This document shows, piece by piece, positions 7,880 through 12,612 of a stretch of DNA of 12,612 nucleotides. The position numbers and the translations under genes were made by a program. Under the pieces are notes generated by a model, which searched no databases, was not told the DNA's origin, and worked only from the letters and a program-made list of their open reading frames with translations. Numbering within the stretch: position 1 is the first letter of the stretch; the number at the start of each line of letters is the position of its first letter. The DNA comes from JAUWPO01 sp965603285 (lineage in GTDB: Bacteria > Chloroflexota > Anaerolineae > Anaerolineales > UBA4823): the NCBI GenBank assembly GCA_965603285.1, contig CBFDCK010000091.1, forward strand, positions 1 through 12,612, given 5' to 3'.

Positions 7880-7907
7880 TGACATGTGTCTAGAAGCATT
7901 CTATAAT
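7879..7907 (+). promoter_or_regulatory. Perfect consensus sigma-70 promoter of the metal-binding lipoprotein gene
   Basis: TTGACA (7879-7884), a 17-base spacer and TATAAT (7902-7907) match the housekeeping consensus exactly in both boxes and in spacing. The expected start is near 7914, giving a leader of about 46 bases before the ATG at 7960. A promoter this strong normally needs repression; a Fur-family-like operator lies directly downstream. Confidence 0.85.
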
Positions 7908-7919
7908 CGCCTTGCTAAA

Positions 7920-7934
7920 TGAAATTGATTTTCA
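7920..7934. promoter_or_regulatory. Fur/Zur-like 7-1-7 operator
   Basis: TGAAATT-G-ATTTTCA is a 7-1-7 inverted repeat with 6 of 7 arm positions matching, close in form to the Fur-family consensus TGATAAT-N-ATTATCA. It covers about +7 to +21 of the predicted transcript of a zinc-type uptake gene, where a bound repressor would block RNA polymerase. The choice of Zur over Fur or Mur is inferred from the gene it controls. Confidence 0.6.
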
Positions 7935-7959
7935 TTTTCACATTATTGGAGAAGTCAGA

Positions 7960-8943
7960 ATGTTCCCCAAGACAACCATTATCCTTGCTTGGAGCTTAAC
8001 CGTCATATTTGTGTTGGTCGCCTGCACATCACCAATTGCCCCAACCTCCGAAGAAACCCATCCTCCTGATAAAGAAATCGAGCATGCAGGAAAACTTAAA
8101 GTCCTTGCGACGACCTCAATAGTAAGCAATGTGGTCAGCCTGGTTGGTGGTGAGGAAATCGAAATAACCACCCTGCTGCCTTTAGGCTCCGACCCGCATG
8201 GATTCGAACCCACTCCCCAAGACATTACCAAAATCTTGGATGCAGACGTAATCTTCGCCAACGGTGCCGGTCTTGAAGAATTCCTCGACAACTTGATCGA
8301 AAGCGCTGGCGCACAGAACAAAGTGGTATACGTCTCCCGGGGAATCGAGCTACGGCAGCTTGAAAGCCAACCATCACAAGAAGGTGCAACTGACATCGAA
8401 GATGACGACCAAGTGGGTGGCGATCCGCACACTTGGGTCGATCCCAATAACGTGATGATTTGGGTTCATAACATAAAGGACACTCTCAGCGAACTGGACC
8501 CACAGGACTCCGAATACTACCAGATCAACTCCGAGGAATACGAGGGCTCGCTCAAAGAGTTGGACACCTGGATACGGGAACAAGTCGCCTATATCCCAGA
8601 AGCAAATCGCAAAATCGTCAGTGACCACAATCTCTTAGGCTATTTTGCTGATCAATACGGTTTTGAGCAGGTGGGCGCGGTTATACCAAGCTACAGCACT
8701 TTAGCCGAGCCTTCTGCCAGCGAGCTTGCGAAATTGGAGGACGCTGTTAAGGAATTGGGGGTGAAAGCGGTTTTTGTCGGAAACACCGTTAATCCCAGCC
8801 TTGCCACACGTGTAGCCGAAGACACTGGTACAAACCTGGTGTTCATTTACAGCGGTTCATTAACAGAACCAGGCGGTGAGGCTGGTAGCTACATCGACTA
8901 TATGCGTTACAACGTCCAGAACATTGTGGAGGCGCTAAAGTAA
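7960..8943 (+). CDS. znuA: Zinc-type ABC transporter substrate-binding lipoprotein (ZnuA/TroA family)
   Basis: A 327-residue metal-binding lipoprotein of the cluster A-I (SBP_bac_9/ZnuA) family that captures zinc outside the membrane for an ABC importer. The signal peptide ends in a lipobox (LVAC) with lipidated Cys22, followed by a Ser/Thr/Pro/Glu-rich tether. Metal ligands are visible as His80 (GSDPHGFEPT), His157 (GGDPHTWVDP) and His223 (VSDHNLLGYF). The third His favours zinc; manganese-binding PsaA has Glu there. At the fourth site, where PsaA and TroA have Asp, this protein has Gly299 (YSGSL). The loop before His157 is acidic (IEDDDQ, 146-151) rather than His-rich. The start at 7960 is set by GGAG 8 bases upstream and the complete signal peptide; an upstream TTG (7912) is rejected. 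No permease or ATPase gene is adjacent. The Fur-like site and consensus promoter suggest control by metal level. Confidence 0.92.
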   Translation: MFPKTTIILAWSLTVIFVLVACTSPIAPTSEETHPPDKEIEHAGKLKVLATTSIVSNVVSLVGGEEIEITTLLPLGSDPHGFEPTPQDITKILDADVIFANGAGLEEFLDNLIESAGAQNKVVYVSRGIELRQLESQPSQEGATDIEDDDQVGGDPHTWVDPNNVMIWVHNIKDTLSELDPQDSEYYQINSEEYEGSLKELDTWIREQVAYIPEANRKIVSDHNLLGYFADQYGFEQVGAVIPSYSTLAEPSASELAKLEDAVKELGVKAVFVGNTVNPSLATRVAEDTGTNLVFIYSGSLTEPGGEAGSYIDYMRYNVQNIVEALK

Positions 8944-8993
8944 TCCCCAAAGACACGCACCCCACCCAATTACGGATACCATGAGCACGTTCC

Positions 8994-9021
8994 TTGATTA
9001 ATAATTAGACAGTGGTAAAAT
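8994..9021 (+). promoter_or_regulatory. Candidate promoter of tRNA-Arg
   Basis: TTGATT (8994-8999), a 16-base spacer and TAAAAT (9016-9021) lie 28 bases before the tRNA 5' end, giving a short 5' leader for RNase P. Nothing resembling a terminator is seen between the lipoprotein stop and this site. Confidence 0.5.
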
Positions 9022-9049
9022 ATGTTTCACCTGATCAGCAGCACTATTT

Positions 9050-9123
9050 GCCCTCGTAGCTCAGTGGATCAGAGCACTTGCTTGCGGAGCAAGGGGTCGC
9101 GTGTTCGAATCACGCCGGGGGCG
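9050..9123 (+). tRNA. tRNA-Arg, anticodon GCG
   Basis: A full 74-base cloverleaf. The acceptor stem GCCCTCG (9050-9056) pairs with CGGGGGC (9116-9122), including one T-G pair, and the discriminator is G. The D-stem is GCTC/GAGC, the anticodon stem CTTGC/GCAAG with loop TTGCGGA, and the T-stem GCGTG/CACGC with loop TTCGAAT. The anticodon at 9084-9086 is GCG, reading the arginine codon CGC (and CGU by wobble). CCA is not encoded. Most bacteria instead read these codons with an A34 tRNA-Arg(ACG) edited to inosine, so this anticodon is notable. Confidence 0.93.
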
Positions 9124-9140
9124 CCTTTAATCTCCCTTGA

Positions 9141-9175
9141 ACCCCTTATCTGGACCACACCGACCGGTAAGGGGT
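9141..9175 (+). terminator. Hairpin after tRNA-Arg, possible terminator
   Basis: ACCCCTTA (9141-9148) pairs perfectly with TAAGGGGT (9168-9175), and two further inner pairs are possible. The following sequence, cgcattattaattt, is AT-rich but lacks a true T-run. It separates the tRNA from surE and may end the tRNA transcript. Confidence 0.45.
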
Positions 9176-9218
9176 CGCATTATTAATTTGCGAAATAACT
9201 TACAATTGCGATATAGAA

Positions 9219-10022
9219 ATGGAAGAACCACAGATTCTACTGACAAACGATGACGGCATAAAATCGCCCGGGCTGTGGGCTGCTGCGAGCGCACTCTCCG
9301 AGATCGGCTTTGTGCACGTGATCGCCCCTCAGGATCAGCTATCCGGGATGGGACGCAGTTTCCCGCGCACTTTCGACGGCACTATTCGGGTGCACGACAT
9401 GACCGTGAATGGTAAGCAGTGGCAGGTTTACGCCGTTGGCGGATCCCCTGCCCAGACTGTTTTGCACGCCGTGCTGGAAATCCTGCCCAAACCTCCGGAC
9501 CTGGTAGTGTCAGGGATCAACTACGGTGAAAATCTCGGTACCGGTATCACAGCATCAGGTACAGTCGGAGCAGCCCTGGAAGCGGCTACAATGGGAATCC
9601 CTTCAATTGCTATTTCACTCGAAACCGAGATGCACCACCATCTTTCCTATTCGGAGGAAGTAAATTTCTCCACTGCGGCTCATTTTACCGTTTACTTCGG
9701 TCGCCTATTGCTGGATAAACACTTTCCCCCGGATGTAGACGTGTTAAAAGTCGATGTACCTTGCGACGCCACATCCAAAACGCCATGGGTGGTCACTCGT
9801 TTATCGCGCATCCAGTATTTCGAAGCCATAGTTCCTGAGCGCTCCTCATGGGATGTCCCCACAACAATGGGGTACACTTTGGGTGGCGATCCCGCAAAAG
9901 ATGCGCTCGATTCTGACGTCTACGCTCTCAGAGTAAAACGCTGCATATCGGTGACACCCCTCAGTCTTGATTTGACCTCGCGCGTTGACCTGGCAGATAT
10001 TGAGCAAATATTACGCAAATAG
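9219..10022 (+). CDS. surE: 5'/3'-nucleotidase SurE
   Basis: A 267-residue metal-dependent phosphatase that removes phosphate from nucleoside 5'- and 3'-monophosphates and may also trim short polyphosphate. It is cytoplasmic. The N-terminal motif ILLTNDDG (6-13) carries the metal ligands Asp11 and Asp12; Ser42 in the QLSGMG loop and Asn101 in SGINYGENLG (98-107) complete the site. ASGTVGAALEA (112-122) is the usual family block. The length is normal for SurE (about 250-270), and the C-terminal third (about 200-267) is the less conserved dimerisation part. The ATG has no clear SD; a TACAAT at 9201-9206 could be a -10 for a nearly leaderless transcript. It ends 30 bases from the convergent HD-domain gene. 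It is not beside pcm, rpoS or nlpD as in proteobacteria. Confidence 0.95.
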   Translation: MEEPQILLTNDDGIKSPGLWAAASALSEIGFVHVIAPQDQLSGMGRSFPRTFDGTIRVHDMTVNGKQWQVYAVGGSPAQTVLHAVLEILPKPPDLVVSGINYGENLGTGITASGTVGAALEAATMGIPSIAISLETEMHHHLSYSEEVNFSTAAHFTVYFGRLLLDKHFPPDVDVLKVDVPCDATSKTPWVVTRLSRIQYFEAIVPERSSWDVPTTMGYTLGGDPAKDALDSDVYALRVKRCISVTPLSLDLTSRVDLADIEQILRK

Positions 10023-10052
10023 TCCACAAGCTGACAGGTCTCACGGATAATG

Positions 10053-10697
10053 CTATTTATCCCCGCTCACTTCCGCAATTAACCTCTCAAAGAACGCCAC
10101 CATATAACGGTGCCGCTCCTCAGCGATCGCCCGCCCGGAAGTAGTATACATGAGCTCTAACAACCTTGTGAGTTTATACAGGTTCTCGTGATAGGCGCTG
10201 TGCGGTTCTCCCGTTTCCCTTTCCCCAGTTTCAAGAAAGCGATCTGAAGGTCGTGCAAAAGCTGGTTGACCGTTTTGCGCTGCGTAAGCGACTGCGCGCG
10301 CCACGCCGATGGCACCGATAGCATCCAGCTTGTCAGCATCAAATACGACCTTTGCCTCCCGGGTTTCAGGTCGTTCAGAATCGTTTCGGAATCGGTGTGC
10401 TCGGATGCAGTGTTGAACTGCTTTGACACGATCTGACGACCATCCCTCAGCATCCAATACTTTTTGGGCAAAATCTGCCGAGACAGTGTGATGGTCGCTG
10501 CGCGACTGGTCATTGGCAACCGGCTCGAATCCCCTGGCTGCGTCATGCAGCAGTACTGCGGCGCGCACAATTTCCAAATCGGCGCCCTCAGCTTGGGCTA
10601 AACGTTCAGCGAGGTTGTAAACCCGCAGGATATGGTCGAACCCGTGTACGGGGTCAATGGATGGATACCAAGAACTAGCGTCTTCAATTGTGGGCAT
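10053..10697 (-). CDS. HD-domain phosphohydrolase
   Basis: A 214-residue protein of the HD metal-dependent phosphohydrolase superfamily, probably acting on a nucleotide or other phosphoester in the cytoplasm. The ligand pattern is His22 (GFDHILRVY), His51-Asp52 (LLHDAARG), His70 (SDHHTVSA), His96 and His101 (QHCIRAHR) and Asp122 (DADKLDAIG). This resembles the stand-alone YedJ-like group. The substrate cannot be read from sequence. No second (DGD/EAL/RelA) domain is present. The ATG at 10697 is preferred because the HD core begins shortly after; an in-frame TTG at 10733 would add 12 residues. Neither has an SD. It lies 93 bases after hutI on the same strand, so it may be read from the tRNA-hutI transcript or from its own promoter; a TTGACT about 50 bases upstream of the ATG is the only -35-like element I see. 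Confidence 0.88.
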   Translation of the reverse strand: MPTIEDASSWYPSIDPVHGFDHILRVYNLAERLAQAEGADLEIVRAAVLLHDAARGFEPVANDQSRSDHHTVSADFAQKVLDAEGWSSDRVKAVQHCIRAHRFRNDSERPETREAKVVFDADKLDAIGAIGVARAVAYAAQNGQPAFARPSDRFLETGERETGEPHSAYHENLYKLTRLLELMYTTSGRAIAEERHRYMVAFFERLIAEVSGDK

Positions 10698-10790
10698 GAG
10701 AATGAGTTTCGAGTTAGGAGTAGCAAATAGCAATAATGGACATAGTCAAGTTAAGACAAATAGATCGTACATTGGATTCAAATATCCAGA

Positions 10791-12041
10791 TCAAGTGGGG
10801 TAGACCTGTCCCTTTTTGATCACAGTTTGTACCAGGTTGGTGCCAAATCGGTAGCCCAGGTGACGGTAATCCGCAATAGATAAAATTAGCATATCGGCTT
10901 GTTTGCCCACTTCCAAGGAACCAATTCTATCCGCGCGCCCGATAGCTGCCGCTGAATTGATCGTCCCCGCGCTAATCGCCTGGGCTGGTGTTAATCGTAG
11001 ATATCGACAAGCCAGAGCGAGCACAAACTGCATGCTCTCGCACCAGGCTGTACCTGGATTCAGATCCGTAGCGATGGCGAGGATACCACCCGCTGCTAGG
11101 ATCTCTCTGGCAGGTGTGTAATGCTCTTCAGCTAAGCCGAACGGCGTGCATGGCAGTGCAACAGCCACTGTGTCGCTTTGTGCAATCGCATCAATATCTT
11201 CTCGTGAGGTCGCTACAAGGTGATCAGCAGATGCTGCACCCAGTTTAACCGCTAAACTGGTCCCCCCAAGGTTATCGAATTCATCCGCATGGATCTTGAG
11301 CGGAAAACCCAATTCGCGCGCTTTGCCGAGAATTGCACGCGACTGCTCCAGGCTGAAAGCGCCCGTCTCACAGAACACATCTACGAAAGGCAGCTCGTAA
11401 CCTAAAGCCCGCTGCGACCACCATTTGTGCAGGATGGGGATCATCGTGTCGCACAGGAGTTCCGTATATTCATCCGGGCGATCTTTGTATTCCGGCGGGA
11501 TAGCATGCGCGCCCAGGAAAGTTGGGACGATTTCAAGCGGTGCCTCTTTATCCAGCGCTATTAGAGCCTGAAGCATACGCAGCTCGGTCACCGTGCGCAG
11601 ACCATAACCGGTCTTGACTTCAGCGGTCATCGTACCGTGTTTGAACATGCTCCACAGACGCGGCCGCGTCTCTGAGATCAATTTCTCCAGGGAAGCCGTG
11701 CGGGTGGCGCGCACACTGGAAAGGATGCCACCGCCTTCTTTCAATATCTCTAGGTAACTCTTACCCTGCAGGCGCATCTCGAATTCAGCTGCCCGGTCTC
11801 CGACCCATATGGCATGCGTATGGGGGTCTACAAAGCCGGGTAACACGACTTTACCACCAGCATCTAGTTGCGGTTCATCCGGATAAATGCTACGAAGCTC
11901 ACTGCTGGAGCCAACAGCAGCGATTTCTCCATCCTGGATGAGCACAGCTCCATCAGGGATGATACCTAGATTGCCAAGCTCTTGTCCGCGCTGCGGGCCG
12001 CCTGCGATCGTGAGTAATTGAGAAGTGGAGTGGATTAACAT
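10791..12041 (-). CDS. hutI: Imidazolonepropionase
   Basis: A 416-residue cytoplasmic amidohydrolase that opens the ring of 4-imidazolone-5-propanoate to N-formimidoyl-L-glutamate, the third step of histidine degradation. The metal-site motifs are clear: PGFVDPHTHAIW (68-79; His74, His76), KIHADEFDNLGG (249-260; His251, Glu254), SADHL (271-275) and ATDLNPGT (324-331; Asp326). Family blocks FLGAHA and DVFCETGAFS are also present. The length is normal (about 400-420). The ATG at 12041 is chosen because longer in-frame starts run into tRNA-Cys. There is no SD: the start lies just 6 bases after the tRNA 3' end, so the mRNA 5' end is probably made by RNase Z cutting. No hutH, hutU or formiminoglutamate gene is in the window; the next gene downstream is the HD protein. 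Confidence 0.95.
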   Translation of the reverse strand: MLIHSTSQLLTIAGGPQRGQELGNLGIIPDGAVLIQDGEIAAVGSSSELRSIYPDEPQLDAGGKVVLPGFVDPHTHAIWVGDRAAEFEMRLQGKSYLEILKEGGGILSSVRATRTASLEKLISETRPRLWSMFKHGTMTAEVKTGYGLRTVTELRMLQALIALDKEAPLEIVPTFLGAHAIPPEYKDRPDEYTELLCDTMIPILHKWWSQRALGYELPFVDVFCETGAFSLEQSRAILGKARELGFPLKIHADEFDNLGGTSLAVKLGAASADHLVATSREDIDAIAQSDTVAVALPCTPFGLAEEHYTPAREILAAGGILAIATDLNPGTAWCESMQFVLALACRYLRLTPAQAISAGTINSAAAIGRADRIGSLEVGKQADMLILSIADYRHLGYRFGTNLVQTVIKKGQVYPT

Positions 12042-12047
12042 ACAAAG

Positions 12048-12118
12048 AGGCGACGACGGGATTCGAACCCGTGCTCGGGGTTTTGCAGACCCTTGCCTTA
12101 CCACTTGGCTACGTCGCC
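12048..12118 (-). tRNA. tRNA-Cys, anticodon GCA
   Basis: A 71-base cloverleaf. The acceptor GGCGACG (12118-12112) pairs with CGTCGCC, followed by discriminator T, a cysteine identity element. The anticodon loop is CTGCAAA with GCA at 12086-12084, and the T-loop is TTCGAAT in an ACGGG/CCCGT stem. The anticodon stem has an A-C mismatch at its outer pair (27-43). CCA is not encoded. It lies 89 bases after tRNA-Gly and 6 bases before hutI, all on the minus strand. Confidence 0.95.
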
Positions 12119-12156
12119 TTTCTATTTACTGATTGCTGGTTGCGATTGGGATTAAA

Positions 12157-12188
12157 GATTGCTGATTGGTCTTGGTCAATCAGCAATC
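12157..12188. repeat. Perfect 12-bp inverted repeat between two tRNA genes
   Basis: GATTGCTGATTG (12157-12168) and CAATCAGCAATC (12177-12188) form a perfect 12-bp stem with an 8-base loop. Two further related words flank it: gattgctggttgcgattgg (from 12131) and caatcagcaatt (12191-12202). On the minus strand the hairpin is followed by TTTAAT, not a T-run, so terminator function is doubtful. The cluster fills the 89-base gap between tRNA-Gly and tRNA-Cys and resembles a small intergenic repeat family. Confidence 0.7.
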
Positions 12189-12207
12189 GACAATCAGCAA
12201 TTCATAG

Positions 12208-12280
12208 AGCGGGCAACGAGATTCGAACTCGTGACCTTCTCCTTGGCAAGGAGGCGTTCTACCAGCTGAACTATGCCCGC
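12208..12280 (-). tRNA. tRNA-Gly, anticodon GCC
   Basis: A 73-base cloverleaf. The acceptor GCGGGCA (12280-12274) pairs with TGCCCGC, with discriminator T. The anticodon stem CTCCT/AGGAG holds loop TGCCAAG or TTGCCAA depending on register, with GCC at 12247-12245. The T-arm is ACGAG-TTCGAAT-CTCGT. CCA is not encoded. It is first in a minus-strand series with tRNA-Cys and hutI. Confidence 0.94.
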
Positions 12281-12311
12281 AAGACCAGGTCCTGTCAACC
12301 TGTACGCCACC

Positions 12312-12341
12312 ATTTTACTTCACTTGCATTATGCTTGTCAA
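12312..12341 (-). promoter_or_regulatory. Candidate promoter of the tRNA-Gly/tRNA-Cys/hutI series
   Basis: On the minus strand TTGACA (12341-12336) is followed by an 18-base spacer and TAAAAT (12317-12312), placing the start near 12305, about 25 bases before tRNA-Gly. No other convincing promoter is seen before hutI, so this one may serve the whole series. Confidence 0.65.
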
Positions 12342-12374
12342 GCACAGCGATCCTTTGCCCATCAAACTTTGAGA

Positions 12375-12612
12375 TTATTTGTTTACAGTAAGATCGGCGA
12401 TTTCTATCCAGGCTGGTTTAGTATTCGCCAGCATCCCATATTGTATTTGACCAGTAGGAGGAAAAGCGGCATACTGGTTGTCTATCCACAACACAAATCC
12501 CAAAAGAGCTTTAGGCACAACGTTGGTTTTAAATACCAGCTGCCCATCCAGCCGGAAGCTAACCTCTTCGACTTGCCAATCTATACTGTAAGTGTGCCAA
12601 TCTGTAGTCTGA
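12375..12612 (-). CDS. C-terminal end of a probable concanavalin-fold (GH16/LamG-like) protein
   Basis: An open reading frame enters from the right edge and ends with TAA at 12375; 78 residues are visible plus one partial codon. The sequence includes DWHTYSIDWQVEEVSFRLDG near the window edge, then PKALLGFVLWIDNQYAAF, and ends PAWIEIADLTVNK. The pattern W-H-x-Y-x-I-D-W, then F-x-L-D-G, then a Trp-containing strand is typical of the last strands of GH16-like jelly-roll domains that bind or cut polysaccharides. The catalytic region would lie outside the window, so enzyme activity cannot be judged; a plain lectin or LamG-like domain is equally possible. The stop lies 95 bases upstream of tRNA-Gly on the same strand. 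Confidence 0.6.
   Translation of the reverse strand, partial: QTTDWHTYSIDWQVEEVSFRLDGQLVFKTNVVPKALLGFVLWIDNQYAAFPPTGQIQYGMLANTKPAWIEIADLTVNK

Noticed and set aside
7912..7959. N-terminal extension of the lipoprotein from a TTG at 7912
   Set aside because: It would put a His-rich tail before the signal peptide, overlap the Fur-like site and start upstream of the predicted transcription start.
7938..8447. 169-codon antisense open frame over the lipoprotein gene
   Set aside because: A shadow of a well-supported gene; its Ser/Pro-rich translation shows no domain.
10698..10733. N-terminal extension of the HD protein from a TTG
   Set aside because: No SD, low-complexity spacer sequence and not needed for the HD core; it cannot be fully excluded.
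12042..12104. N-terminal extension of hutI
   Set aside because: It translates the tRNA-Cys gene; the family N-terminus begins at 12041.
12157..12188. Reading the 12-bp hairpin as a Rho-independent terminator
   Set aside because: The stem is AT-rich and is followed by TTTAATCCC, not a T-run; tRNA-Cys follows without an evident promoter of its own.

Overview
The window looks like a stretch of a bacterial chromosome, most likely from Chloroflexota of the Anaerolineae type. That placement is inferred from the gene families: an archaeal-style split methylmalonyl-CoA mutase, a DUF1786 protein, a stand-alone SagB-type tandem nitroreductase, and many genes with weak or absent Shine-Dalgarno sites. 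No marker gene proves it. There is no phage, transposon or CRISPR signature. The longest stretch without a gene is about 230 bases.

Layout. Positions 1-1834 (minus) hold the large catalytic subunit of methylmalonyl-CoA mutase, followed by the first 30 codons of methylmalonyl-CoA epimerase, which runs off the left edge. Together they are the propionyl-CoA/succinyl-CoA branch. A divergent spacer leads to a DUF1786 protein (2068-3246, plus) and a 907-residue membrane-anchored coiled-coil protein with EzrA-like architecture (3362-6085, plus). The latter converges, across a small terminator, on a SagB-type tandem nitroreductase (6145-7782, minus).

The nitroreductase is divergent from a zinc-type ABC-transporter lipoprotein (7960-8943, plus). 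The spacer between them holds the best regulatory sequence in the window: a perfect consensus TTGACA-17-TATAAT promoter, a 7-1-7 Fur/Zur-like inverted repeat just downstream of the predicted transcription start, and a perfect 16-bp direct repeat. A tRNA-Arg with the anticodon GCG, uncommon in bacteria, and surE (9219-10022, plus) follow.

The right end reads on the minus strand: a probable tRNA promoter, tRNA-Gly(GCC), a spacer with four copies of a gattgctgattg-like word, tRNA-Cys(GCA), imidazolonepropionase (hutI) starting only 6 bases after the tRNA 3' end, and an HD-domain phosphohydrolase. The last 238 bases are the C-terminal end of a gene (minus) that looks like a concanavalin-fold (GH16/LamG-like) domain.

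The genes do not form one pathway. They cover acyl-CoA metabolism, histidine degradation, metal uptake, nucleotide hydrolysis and an unknown envelope or cell-shape protein. The strongest leads for something new are the coiled-coil protein, the regulated divergent spacer at 7783-7959, and the tRNA-hutI junction.
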